From Tragulus kanchil (lineage: Eukaryota > Chordata > Mammalia > Artiodactyla > Tragulidae), in the NCBI GenBank assembly GCA_022376925.1, contig JAIOJX010000028.1, positions 70,583,001-70,647,000 on the forward strand: a stretch of DNA of 64,000 bases. The letters are read 5' to 3'. Shown in pieces: positions 51,135 to 62,765 of this stretch (position 1 is its first letter; every line of letters starts with the position of its first letter). Below the pieces are notes generated by a model. That model ran no database searches. It had not been told where the DNA came from and saw nothing but the letters and a program-made list of their open reading frames with translations. The translations under genes and the position numbers were made by a program.

Positions 51135-52949
51135 GGTAAAACTGTCAAAAATTAGTGAGGACCGAGAGTAGGATAGCAAAGACAGTGTAGGTAATTAATG
51201 CAGAGATTACAGAACTACCTGTGACTTTTTAGAGTTCCACCCACTTGTATACTCTTTCCCACTAACTTTAACATGTGCTCAAAAAAAGATAATGATGAGG
51301 TCTTGAAAAGCATCCTTGCAGGAGGTGAATGGTAGGAATGTGAGAAAGATCCCCTTCTCCCTGATCTTGTGGAAGAAGTCTCATACTGTGGGAGAAAGGC
51401 TTCAAATACTGCTCCTCCTAGGTACTGGTGAAAACTTACTGCAGCTAGGGAAGAAAACAGAAAAAAATAAGCCTCTGTACATCAGAAAGGGGCAAGAGTG
51501 TTGAGAAAGCAATGAAGACCCAAGAGATTCAGGGTTACAGTGACTATCTAACAATGAACAATAGAGAATACCCCTGTCACCATCACCAGGTTAACAAATA
51601 CCAAGTCATAGTGGAATTCTGTTGGGAGAGCTACAAGACTATGGAAGGAGACTCCTTAGATGAAGCAAAAAGCAATGACCTGACCTTCAGGGTGAAGCAG
51701 ACACCTAAAAATACCCCACGTTGAACAAGCCTCCATCCTAAACAGGTCACTACTCAAGTAACTTGAAGCCTTTGGTGCTCTGTGGGTAGCCAGAGCAACC
51801 TTATATACAGCCCCACTCCTCACTAGACAGTCACTACTCAAGTAAACGCTATTCTTTCCTTCAGGGAGTACATTTTTCCTGTTCTCCATCAGGACCTTTA
51901 ATTCCAAATCCTGAAAACACTGCCAAAAGTAAGGCAGAGGAATGAGTGGAGAATAGCCTCTGTTCCCAACCCAGGGCAGATCTCTGGTTGTCTTATCAAA
52001 AGCACACAAATGCTTTCTAGTCCATCTGGGGAATGCAGACAGCCAGCAATAACGTCATACTCATTCCTTCAAAAACAGCCATAGTAACAGCATCCACACG
52101 CACACGCACACAAATATACTAGCTAAACAGCAATTCCACAACATCACTTTACCCTCTAAGAGAGCTAAGGAATGTCAGATGCTGCAAAAATATGAAGTGA
52201 AGACACTTTTCTCACCTGGGACAGATGCAGCTGGATACTGGTAGAAGACCTTAGGTAAAACTGTCAAAAATTAGTGAGGACCGAGAGTAGGATAGCAAAG
52301 ACAGTGTAGGTAATTAATGCAGAGATTACAGAACTACCTGTGACTTTTTAGAGTTCCACCCACTTGTATACTCTTTCCCACTAACTTTAACATGTGCTCA
52401 AAAAAAGATAATGATGAGGTCTTGAAAAGCATCCTTGCAGGAGGTGAATGGTAGGAATGTGAGAAAGATCCCCTTCTCCCTGATCTTGTGGAAGAAGTCT
52501 CATACTGTGGGAGAAAGGCTTCAAATACTGCTCCTCCTAGGTACTGGTGAAAACTTACTGCAGCTAGGGAAGAAAACAGAAAAAAATAAGCCTCTGTACA
52601 TCAGAAAGGGGCAAGAGTGTTGAGAAAGCAATGAAGACCCAAGAGATTCAGGGTTACAGTGACTATCTAACAATGAACAATAGAGAATACCCCTGTCACC
52701 ATCACCAGGTTAACAAATACCAAGTCATAGTGGAATTCTGTTGGGAGAGCTACAAGACTATGGAAGGAGACTCCTTAGATGAAGCAAAAAGCAATGACCT
52801 GACCTTCAGGGTGAAGCAGACACCTAAAAATACCCCACGTTGAACAAGCCTCCATCCTAAACAGGTCACTACTCAAGTAACTTGAAGCCTTTGGTGCTCT
52901 GTGGGTAGCCAGAGCAACCTTATATACAGCCCCACTCCTCACTAGACAG
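50742..52949. repeat. Tandem duplication D19
   Basis: 50742-51830 recurs at 51864-52949 (offset 1122 to 1119), with a 33-bp spacer. It overlaps D18, so about 390 bp exist three times (from 49637, 50742 and 51864). Confidence 0.92.
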
Positions 52950-53075
52950 ATTCACACTACCACGAAAGGCCTACTAAAGGCCTCAAATAGGAAAGCCTTG
53001 TCTATTTAAAGAATTTAAAGAGTCTTCAGTCTCAACTGTGTTACAGAAGATGTCCAGATTTCAACAAAAAAATAT
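51135..53075 (+). mobile_element. Possible L1 5' region remnant (weak)
   Basis: The right part, ACAGAAGATGTCCAGATTTC then AACAAAAAAATATGAG, resembles the end of old mammalian L1 5' UTRs. The region upstream is duplicated by D19 and has short open frames at 51512-51724 and 52631-52843 with no recognised domain. Confidence 0.3.
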
Positions 53076-53211
53076 GAGGTGGGTGAAAACGCAAATGAAA
53101 ACAACACGCAGATTCTGAAAACAGATTTTTATGTGAACCAAAATACTGAACCAAACCCAAAATCGAGTTTCCACTCGATTCCCATTTTTTTCTTCCCAAC
53201 TTTCATATCAT

Positions 53212-53340
53212 ATTCTGGAGAAGAATATGGCCACCCACTCCAATATCCTTGCCTGAAAAAATCCATGGACAGAGGACCCTGGCGGGCTGCAGTCCATGGG
53301 GTTAGAGTCAGACACTACTGCACACCTAACACACAGTTCA
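53212..53340 (+). mobile_element. BovA-type SINE
   Basis: GGCCACCCACTCCAATATCC, TTGCCTGAAAAAATCCATGG and CAGTCCATGGGGTTAGAGTC. Confidence 0.85.
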
Positions 53341-54059
53341 GATGATATTGTGCTTTCAGCAATGTGAGGTATATTTTTATTAATGTGTGTGTTATAACTT
53401 AACAAACATTTATTGCATATCTATTGTGTCTGTAATTACAACTGAATTGATATGTATGACCGTGGTCCCTGCCACATAATATACACAGAACTTGTTGCAC
53501 TTATTTAAAATTTTGCTTAAATAATTGTTCTGTTGATTTTGTGAAGGATTGTACATTCACACAGAGCCCAAAATTGTATATTCTCTTCTCAGTATGCTAT
53601 AAAGCATGCTTAGAATGAGTATTTTAAGAAGATTCTCCAACTTACTGATAATCTTGTCTAAATGTCTTTTTTTACAAAGATATTTCTAAACAAAGCAATA
53701 TATTATATCTGTTTAAGGTACAAATAATAACCTTATTTTCAACTAAAATAACAATTTCATATTATAAAACATGGAATGTTCTATGCATACATAGGAGTTT
53801 GGGGATGTATTATATCCCACAACCTCCTTGCAGATTTATTATTACTGTATTTTGTCATTCATTTTCTGCTTACCTTTCTTGCTGCTCCTGTCACCATCTC
53901 CCTTATTTAGACCTTTTGAAGAAAATCACTTTAACCTCCATGGTGAATATTTTATCATTTTCATTTTTATTTGGGATTCCTTATAATGTGTACTACCTGA
54001 TTAAGCTTTCCTATAGAATTTGATTGTATTATGCTACTTTTATCCTGGCCTTTTCATAT

Positions 54060-54096
54060 AGAGAGAGAGAGAGGGAGAGAGAGAGAGAGAGGAGAG
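54060..54096. repeat. GA microsatellite
   Basis: A GAGAGA run interrupted by GGG. The D20 copy at about 55079-55103 is 8 bp shorter and lacks the interruption. Confidence 0.88.
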
Positions 54097-54416
54097 AATC
54101 TCTTAATCACAACCAAGACCTTGGAAAAATCATTTGATATTTAATCTTAAAATATATTTTCTGCATTTCATTGTGAGCATTATTGTCGCCTTCCTAAGGA
54201 GTGTGAGTCTAACTCATGGTATTCACCATCTGAATAGAATCTTGCTCTTTATACAGAGAGTTCCCCATTTCCTTCCTTCCTCCTTATTCCCTCCTTTTTC
54301 TTTCCTCCCTCCCTCTCTTCTGTTAATATTCTTTTAGAATTTGAAAAAGAATATTATAGTTGTATGTATATCACTTTATTGTGTACCTGAAACTAACACA
54401 ACATTGTTAATCAACT

Positions 54417-54614
54417 GTTGTGGTGGTTGTTTAGTCACCAAGTCCTATCTTACTCTTTTGTGATCCCTGTGGACTGTAGCCTGCCAAGTTCATGGGATTT
54501 CCCAGGAAAGAATACTAGCGTGGGCTGCCATTTCCTTCTCCAGGGGATCTTGCTCACCCAGGGATCAAAGCCTCATCTCCTCTATTGGCAGGCAGATTAT
54601 TTACTGCTGAGCCA
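54417..54614 (-). mobile_element. Bov-tA-type SINE
   Basis: TGTGGACTGTAGCCTGCCAA, GAATACTAGCGTGGGCTGCC, CTCACCCAGGGATCAAAGCC and CTATTGGCAGGCAGATTATT. A copy lies at 55428-55625 by D20. Confidence 0.87.
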
Positions 54615-55078
54615 ATCAACTATTCTACAATATAAAATTAAATTTTTAAAAAGATTCTCCAACTTACTGATAATCTTGTCTAAATGTCTTTTACAAAGAT
54701 ATTTCTAAACAAAGCAATATATTATATCTGTTTAAGGTACAAATAATAACCTTATTTTCAACTAAAATAACAATTTCATATTATAAAACATGGAATGTTC
54801 TATGCATACATAGGAGTTTGGGGATGTATTATATCCCACAACCTCCTTGCAGATTTATTATTACTGTATTTTGTCATTCATTTTCTGCTTACCTTTCTTG
54901 CTGCTCCTGTCACCATCTCCCTTATTTAGACCTTTTGAAGAAAATCACTTTAACCTCCATGGTGAATATTTTATCATTTTCATTTTTATTTGGGATTCCT
55001 TATAATGTGTACTACCTGATTAAGCTTTCCTATAGAATTTGATTGTATTATGCTACTTTTATCCTGGCCTTTTCATAT

Positions 55079-55110
<32 letters not shown>

Positions 55111-56442
55111 CTCTTAATCACAACCAAGACCTTGGAAAAATCATTTGATATTTAATCTTAAAATATATTTTCTGCATTTCATTGTGAGCATTATTGTCGC
55201 CTTCCTAAGGAGTGTGAGTCTAACTCATGGTATTCACCATCTGAATAGAATCTTGCTCTTTATACAGAGAGTTCCCCATTTCCTTCCTTCCTCCTTATTC
55301 CCTCCTTTTTCTTTCCTCCCTCCCTCTCTTCTGTTAATATTCTTTTAGAATTTGAAAAAGAATATTATAGTTGTATGTATATCACTTTATTGTGTACCTG
55401 AAACTAACACAACATTGTTAATCAACTGTTGTGGTGGTTGTTTAGTCACCAAGTCCTATCTTACTCTTTTGTGATCCCTGTGGACTGTAGCCTGCCAAGT
55501 TCATGGGATTTCCCAGGAAAGAATACTAGCGTGGGCTGCCATTTCCTTCTCCAGGGGATCTTGCTCACCCAGGGATCAAAGCCTCATCTCCTCTATTGGC
55601 AGGCAGATTATTTACTGCTGAGCCAATCAACTATTCTACAATATAAAATTAAATTTTTAAAAAGATTCTCTATTTTCGTACATACCAAGTATACTTAAGA
55701 GTAGACTGTGATCTTTGAATCATCTATACTAGTGATGCTTATACAATTTAATGGTCTGCCTGCTAAATGGAAAAAATATCATGTAGCTCGTATGCCTACT
55801 AATGAAACATTAGCCAGAGTCTAGCATTGCATGTGAAATGTATCTTTAAATTAATATTACTTCAAAGGGATAATCAAAGTATCTAAGAATTCCTGAAGGA
55901 GATAGCAGTACTTTTTTGAATATCCCTGGATGCAATAACAATGAATGTCTATTCATTTACTGTCTGGTGGCCATAAAGTAGTACTGTTTCATGAGAAATG
56001 TCTTAATTTTGCTGTGACAGCTTGACTTTTCCCAGATGGCCAGCATTTCAAAGTTTGTCTTATATATATTCATAAAAAGGATGAAAGTGTTAATTCTAAT
56101 TAAAATGATGCCCAGTTCATTAGTAGGTCTAATGAAGCCTCCAAGGATAAGTAAATTAAAGTGAAGATTATTGACAAGAGTGTTATTATTGATGAAAAAT
56201 GTAATAAATTCTTGAGTTCTGTTGGTGGACAGTTTCACTCACTTTCATAGAAAAGTGAAAGTTAGGAATTAAAAAAGAAAATAATATTATAGACCAAAAG
56301 TATTGTAGAAAAAGGATTATTAGTTATCAAACATTTTCTGCAAGAAAAGCAAAACCAAAGTGCGTTAAACTGGAAAAATTTGGGCAGAGGTAAAAGCATA
56401 ATTATTTGTTCCAGCTCTCTTACCAAACAGGAATGAAAACCA

Positions 56443-56755
56443 ACATTTTTTTTTTTTTTTAACCTGCATTAGCCAGAAGATTCTTTTTTCAAATTTTGGT
56501 CTCTTTTATTGTTTTTTTAATTTATTGATTTTTCATCCGTCTTTATTCTTCAGCTTGTGTGGGCCTCCCATTGCAGTCGTCTCTCTCGTTGCAGAGCACT
56601 GGCTCTGAGCGCATGTGCTCCAGAGCGCAAGCTTGTAAATGGACACACAGGTCCAGCTGCTCTGCAGCACGTGGGGACTTCCTGGACCAGGGATCGAACC
56701 AAAACCTCTTGCACTGCAAGGCAGACTCTCTACCCACTGGACCACCAGGGAAGCC
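56443..56755 (-). mobile_element. CHR-2-like SINE
   Basis: Antisense copy with a long T run. CAGGAATGAAAACCA at 56428-56442 and 56756-56770 is the target-site duplication. Confidence 0.92.
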
Positions 56756-57139
56756 CAGGAATGAAAACCAGTAATTTTTATCTAAAGCCATCTCTCTGAA
56801 TATCAGTGTTTTATAAAGGAATCTGTTCTTTAAATTTTTTCCCTTAAGCTTTTAAATTTATTGTTTTTCAGGTCTCCTTTGAACATTAGAAGTGATTTTT
56901 CTCTTTTTTGGTCTCATATTCTTTTTAGATTAGCATTAAAAATGCATTACCATCAAGAATGACTTGAGTTTTCAGAGATAAACACTGTACATTATAGATG
57001 AATGTAAATATTTCTATTTCAGAAAAGTAAAAAGTTCTAATGGACAAAGTTTTATTTTAAAAAGATATGTTTACTTGAAAATGTATAAAATTTAGTTGAA
57101 AATAATTAGATAAATATAAAATATGACAGCTTTATAAAA

Positions 57140-57634
57140 TGTAATAACATACAAAAACTGTACTTTGAGTGTACAGTTTGCTAAATACTGATGTTTATAT
57201 GGCTGTGAAAGCACCATCGTGATCAAGATACTGAGCCTATTCATCATTCCCCAGTATTTCCTTATGCAGCTTTATAATTTCTCTCTCTCCATCCTGTGGC
57301 CAACCACTAAGGCTCTATGTGTTTGTACTTATGCTTTAGTTATATATTCTAGAATTTTATATCTCAGGGATTATATAGGGTGCATTTTTCTACCTGGTCC
57401 CTCTTACTGGGCATAATTATTTTGACACTTATTTATGCACTTTCATATATCAATATCTTATTATGTTTTTAACCATGTACTAGAACATTGTTTAGATATA
57501 AGTTGTTTATCCATTCATTTATTGATAAGCATTTTAATTGTTTCCTGTTTTTATCCCTAAGTGTTTCATATTTTGATACTATTTTAAATACTGTTACTTT
57601 TGATTTCCAACTAATTTTTTTAGAAATGTAAATA
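57140..57634 (-). mobile_element. L1 LINE 3' UTR, antisense
   Basis: AAAGCACCATCGTGATCAAG, CTATTCATCATTCCCCAGT, TTACTGGGCATAATTATTTT and TTATCCATTCATTTATTGA match antisense L1 3' UTR order. The element continues after the SINE that splits it. Confidence 0.7.
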
Positions 57635-57932
57635 AGGGGGCTTCCCTGGTGGTCCAGTGGGTAAGGATACCACCTTGCAGTGCAAGTGGCACCAGTTCGA
57701 TCCCTGGCCTGGGAAGATCCCACGTGCTGCAGAGCAGCTGGACCGATGTGTCCAATAACCGAGCCGGAGCTCTAGGAGTGCATGCGCCCAGAGTCGGTGC
57801 TCTGAGACAACAGAGGCCACTGCAATGGGAGGCCCACAGGGGCCAAAGAACAAAGCTGGATGAAAATAGATAAATGAAAGACCAATAGAAGTGGCCTGGC
57901 CACACCTCCCTCCCCAACCCTCCCCCCCAAAA
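57635..57932 (+). mobile_element. CHR-2-like SINE inserted in L1
   Basis: Sense full-length copy. A-box-like TGGTCCAGTGG at 57650-57660 and B-box GTTCGATCC at 57695-57703. It ends GACCAATAGAAGTGGCC, a C-rich tail and A's. AGAAATGTAAATA at 57622-57634 and 57933-57945 is the target-site duplication. Confidence 0.93.
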
Positions 57933-57945
57933 AGAAATGTAAATA

Positions 57946-58620
57946 ATATTTGCATATTGATCTTTATCTTGTAGTCTTCCCAAATTCACTCACTCATCCT
58001 AAAATATTTTCATATATTCGAGGCATCTCTAGTTTATACTTATTTATATTTATTGCAATATTTTCTTCCTTTCCAAACTAGATACTCTTTGTTAGTTTCT
58101 TGTTTCGTTCTCCACATTCTCCAGTAGTGTTGAATGGAAGTAATGTTAACTAACATTGTTACCATGTTCCTGATCTTAGAATGAAAACATTCAAAGTTTC
58201 ATCATTAAATATGATAGTCATTATATTCCTGGAATAAACAACCCCCTTTTCATGATTTAACATACTTGATTAATATGGTAACATTTCTTATATCTAAAAA
58301 AATTAGTTTTTGTTTCTTTGTACATGAGAGCTGTTGACCTACAATTTTATTTGTAGTTTTTCTTTCTGGTTTCAGTATCAAAGTGATCTTAACCTTATAA
58401 GATATGTTGGATTTAATTGCTACTTCTCAGTATTTTGGAAATTTTGCTCAGGATTGGTATTATTTCTTTTTGAAATGTCTTGTAGAATTTCTTAGTAAAG
58501 TCACTGGTGCCGGGGCCTTGAGTTTTCCTAGCATGTTTGTGCTGATCATCACTCAACTAAATGCTCATAGAGCCTTTTGCAGATCTCAGTGTATTCTATT
58601 TTTTTCTTCAGTCTCCTCTA
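57946..58620 (-). mobile_element. L1 ORF2 fragment (reverse-transcriptase region), antisense
   Basis: Antisense L1 ORF2 landmarks in order: GCATATTGATCTTTATCTTG, TAGTGTTGAATGGAAGTAA, TGTTCCTGATCTTAGAATGA, CATTCCTGGAATAAA-like text, GAGAGCTGTTGACCTACA, TTTCTGGTTTCAGTATCAAA, AGGATTGGTATTATTTC and GTCACTGGTGCCGGGGCC. It is broken by stops and gaps, so inactive. Repeated at about 59080-59755 by D21. Confidence 0.75.
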
Positions 58621-58907
58621 CGGTTGTATGTTTCCATGTATATATGTGTGTGTTACAGTATATATAAACATTACATACTTATTGTATTTTGGGTTTTCCT
58701 AATAAGTGTATGCCTGCCATAATTAATTATATGTTTGTTTTAATCTGCATAATTACAGAAGGGTGAGTATAGGTTTGGCATTTGAATATGGGTTTGGTAA
58801 ATTGAATTATGGGCCCCAACTCTTCACTTCTCCTTGTATTCTTTCTCTTTCCCTTATAAGTTTTCAGTTCTTTCCAGTAAATGGCAACTGTTTTTCATGG
58901 CTCCTTG

Positions 58908-59067
58908 AGGAGTGCATGCGCCCAGAGTCGGTGGCTCTGAGACAACAGAGGCCACTGCAATGGGAGGCCCACAGGGGCCAAAGAACAAAGCTGGATGAAA
59001 ATAGATAAATGAAAGACCAATAGAAGTGGCCTGGCCACACCTCCCTCCCCAACCCTCCCCCCCCAAA
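58908..59067 (+). mobile_element. CHR-2-like SINE, 3' half only (D21 copy)
   Basis: Starts abruptly at GGAGTGCATGCGCCCAGAG, matching 57774 onward. The missing head reflects the duplication breakpoint, not a 5'-truncated insertion. Confidence 0.9.
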
Positions 59068-59786
59068 AGAAATGTAAATAATATTTGCATATTGATCTTT
59101 ATCTTGTAGTCTTCCCAAATTCACTCACTCATCCTAAAATATTTTCATATATTCGAGGCATCTCTAGTTTATACTTATTTATATTTATTGCAATATTTTC
59201 TTCCTTTCCAAACTAGATACTCTTTGTTAGTTTCTTGTTTCGTTCTCCACATTCTCCAGTAGTGTTGAATGGAAGTAATGTTAACTAACATTGTTACCAT
59301 GTTCCTGATCTTAGAATGAAAACATTCAAAGTTTCATCATTAAATATGATAGTCATTATATTCCTGGAATAAACAACCCCCTTTTCATGATTTAACATAC
59401 TTGATTAATATGGTAACATTTCTTATATCTAAAAAAATTAGTTTTTGTTTCTTTGTACATGAGAGCTGTTGACCTACAATTTTATTTGTAGTTTTTCTTT
59501 CTGGTTTCAGTATCAAAGTGATCTTAACCTTATAAGATATGTTGGATTTAATTGCTACTTCTCAGTATTTTGGAAATTTTGCTCAGGATTGGTATTATTT
59601 CTTTTTGAAATGTCTTGTAGAATTTCTTAGTAAAGTCACTGGTGCCGGGGCCTTGAGTTTTCCTAGCATGTTTGTGCTGATCATCACTCAACTAAATGCT
59701 CATAGAGCCTTTTGCAGATCTCAGTGTATTCTATTTTTTTCTTCAGTCTCCTCTACGGTTGTATGTTTCCATGTATATATGTGTGT

Positions 59787-61977
59787 GTTACAGTATATAT
59801 AAACATTACATACTTATTGTATTTTGGGTTTTCCTAATAAGTGTATGCCTGCCATAATTAATTATATGTTTGTTTTAATCTGCATAATTACAGAAGGGTG
59901 AGTATAGGTTTGGCATTTGAATATGGGTTTGGTAAATTGAATTATGGGCCCCAACTCTTCACTTCTCCTTGTATTCTTTCTCTTTCCCTTATAAGTTTTC
60001 AGTTCTTTCCAGTAAATGGCAACTGTTTTTCATGGCTCCTTGAATTTGACCTCAAATATATGACTTAATTCGACCAGTAGGATAAGTGCCTAAGTTATTT
60101 GCAAGTTTGGAGCCTACCTCTCAAAAGACCTAGCTTGGCTTTTGTTTGTTCTGTTGTATATCTGCCAGAATGATGGCAAGAGCTTTACTAGTATTTTCTG
60201 GAGGAAACTGAGCCCACTTTTATTTAAAGAAAAGTGTAAGAAATGCATATTCTAGAGTCTAGATTCATGGAGTAAATGCTCTGAGCAGTACACAGAAGAG
60301 GTTTCACAAAAGGAGGTGAACACCAGCCCAATATAATCAATACAATAACTTCTCTAGGCATGTGGTTAATAAGTTATAGACCAAAGGGGATATGATGAAA
60401 ATATTAAAATCTACTTTTAGTTTTTTTTTATTTTATTCATGTAATTTAAATACTCTGCTTCCAACCTTGTGCTGAAATCATGTCAACAATATTTTATTCC
60501 ATTTTAATGAAACATAGATAACATATTTTAAAAAAAAAAAAACCCACAAAAACTTCAGCCTAGATTTCTAATGTTGTGATCCCTGTCTATCTATTAAAAT
60601 GGAGAGATATGCAGCCAGAGTGGGCTTTTTTCTCATAATTCATTGGTAAGTTCTATAGGGCTGCCTTTAAAATTTACCCAAATTGATGAATTGGGATAAG
60701 TTGCTTCTTTTCTCTCTTCTTTCCTCTTCTTTTCTCTTGATCAGTATTAATTTCATACATCAAATCTAGGTAGGAATACCCATATTTAAACTCCATCAAT
60801 CCATTCTTTTGGGAGTGGTTGATTTTGTCTTTTATCTTCCACTGGTTTCATTTTATCTTTAAAACAAAAATCCCACTAGTGGTTACAGTATATATAAACA
60901 TTACATACTTATTGTATTTTGGGTTTTCCTAATAAGTGTATGCCTGCCATAATTAATTATATGTTTGTTTTAATCTGCATAATTACAGAAGGGTGAGTAT
61001 AGGTTTGGCATTTGAATATGGGTTTGGTAAATTGAATTATGGGCCCCAACTCTTCACTTCTCCTTGTATTCTTTCTCTTTCCCTTATAAGTTTTCAGTTC
61101 TTTCCAGTAAATGGCAACTGTTTTTCATGGCTCCTTGAATTTGACCTCAAATATATGACTTAATTCGACCAGTAGGATAAGTGCCTAAGTTATTTGCAAG
61201 TTTGGAGCCTACCTCTCAAAAGACCTAGCTTGGCTTTTGTTTGTTCTGTTGTATATCTGCCAGAATGATGGCAAGAGCTTTACTAGTATTTTCTGGAGGA
61301 AACTGAGCCCACTTTTATTTAAAGAAAAGTGTAAGAAATGCATATTCTAGAGTCTAGATTCATGGAGTAAATGCTCTGAGCAGTACACAGAAGAGGTTTC
61401 ACAAAAGGAGGTGAACACCAGCCCAATATAATCAATACAATAACTTCTCTAGGCATGTGGTTAATAAGTTATAGACCAAAGGGGATATGATGAAAATATT
61501 AAAATCTACTTTTAGTTTTTTTTATTTTATTCATGTAATTTAAATACTCTGCTTCCAACCTTGTGCTGAAATCATGTCAACAATATTTTATTCCATTTTA
61601 ATGAAACATAGATAACATATTTAAAAAAAAAAAAAACCCACAAAAACTTCAGCCTAGATTTCTAATGTTGTGATCCCTGTCTATCTATTAAAATGGAGAG
61701 ATATGCAGCCAGAGTGGGCTTTTTTCTCATAATTCATTGGTAAGTTCTATAGGGCTGCCTTTAAAATTTACCCAAATTGATGAATTGGGATAAGTTGCTT
61801 CTTTTCTCTCTTCTTTCCTCTTCTTTTCTCTTGATCAGTATTAATTTCATACATCAAATCTAGGTAGGAATACCCATATTTAAACTCCATCAATCCATTC
61901 TTTTGGGAGTGGTTGATTTTGTCTTTTATCTTCCACTGGTTTCATTTTATCTTTAAAACAAAAATCCCACTAGTGGT
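59787..61977. repeat. Tandem duplication D22
   Basis: 59787-60883 recurs at 60882-61977 (offset 1095). It overlaps D21, so ~257 bp starting at 58652, 59787 and 60882 exist three times. Confidence 0.93.
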
Positions 61978-61984
61978 CATGGCC

Positions 61985-62172
61985 AAGTAACCTTACCCCT
62001 GTCCTCTTGGTCTAGCTCTTGCCTGCCTCTACGACTTCATTTCCTACATTTGCCATATTTCATGTGAATGCACTCCTACTTATATGCCTAAGATTTTAGA
62101 GTTCCACAGGCTTCTTTTTCCTTCTTTAGGGCCTTTGCATTAGTTGTTTACTGACATAAATACCTCCCTCTA
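61985..62172 (+). mobile_element. L2 LINE, left part
   Basis: TTCTTTAGGGCCTTTGCATT, GTTGTTTACTGACATAAAT and the preceding text follow L2 3' region order. The element resumes at about 62528 after an inserted LTR. Confidence 0.6.
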
Positions 62173-62527
62173 TGTATTAGTCTTCTAAGGCTGTCATAAC
62201 AAAATACTGCAGGTTTGGTGGTTTAAGCAATAGGAAATTCATTTCTCACAGTTCTAGAGTGTGGAAGTCCAAAATCACGTTTCCAGCAGAGTTAGTCTCT
62301 CATGAGGACTCTTTTCCTGACTTGAAGGTGGCTACATTCTTGCTGTGTCCTCAGCTGGCTCGTCCTCTGTATATGTACACTACTGATGTCTCTTCCTCTT
62401 GTAAGGACAACATGCCCTTATGATATTTAATCTCTGTTACTGTTTAAGTCCTGTCTCCAAATGTAGTCATATTGGGGGTTAGAGCTTTGTCCTCTGAATC
62501 AGGAGGGGGATATAATTTGGCCTGTAC
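62173..62527 (-). mobile_element. MaLR-type LTR (MLT/MST-like), antisense
   Basis: TGTATTAGTCTTCTAAGGCT, GTCATAACAAAATACTGCAG, TCTCACAGTTCTAGAGTGTG, TATTGGGGGTTAGAGC and ATAATTTGGCCTGTACC match the antisense text of these ancient mammalian LTRs. It has no coding potential. The subfamily is not resolved. Confidence 0.55.
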
Positions 62528-62765
62528 CACCTTCTCTGCCTTCTCTACCACTTAGATCTTAACAAGACTTCATGATTCAGGCCATTATTTGCAATATGTC
62601 ACTTTTTTAGAGAGTTCATCCTTAACTATGGCTTATCCCCAGTGCAATGTGACTTGACAAAACCAGGAATATTCTGATTGTTCACTCATCTCTAAGATTA
62701 TTACACCCAGAATTGTGCTTGGCACTTCCGAAGCAGTGAAAAAAACATTTGTTGAAAGAATGCAT
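62528..62765 (+). mobile_element. L2 LINE, right part
   Basis: GCAATATGTCACTTTTTTAG, AGAGAGTTCATCCTTAACTA, CCCAGAATTGTGCTTGGCAC and ACATTTGTTGAAAGAATG continue the L2 3' end begun before the LTR. Confidence 0.65.

Larger units (their letters stand above)
53629..55670. repeat. Tandem duplication D20
   Basis: 53629-54659 recurs at 54650-55670. The offset falls from 1022 to 1011 through a T run and a GA microsatellite. The junction shares AAGATTCTC. Confidence 0.93.
57774..60043. repeat. Tandem duplication D21
   Basis: 57774-58908 recurs at 58908-60043 (offset 1134/1135). Copy 1 begins inside a SINE, so copy 2 shows only that SINE's 3' half. Confidence 0.93.

Noticed and set aside
51512..52843. 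Repeated 62- and 70-codon frames (51316, 51512 and their copies) as small genes
   Set aside because: They recur only because of D19 and lie in probable old L1 5' sequence; no recognisable protein family.
57649..57720. tRNA gene inside the SINE head
   Set aside because: The A- and B-box-like motifs are present, but the cloverleaf is not maintained and the sequence continues into a SINE body and tail.
1..61977. A real, undescribed mechanism that duplicates ~1.1-kb units in series
   Set aside because: Unrelated contents, one unit length, homopolymer-type differences and noisy copy edges point to assembly. It stays open only until reads are checked.
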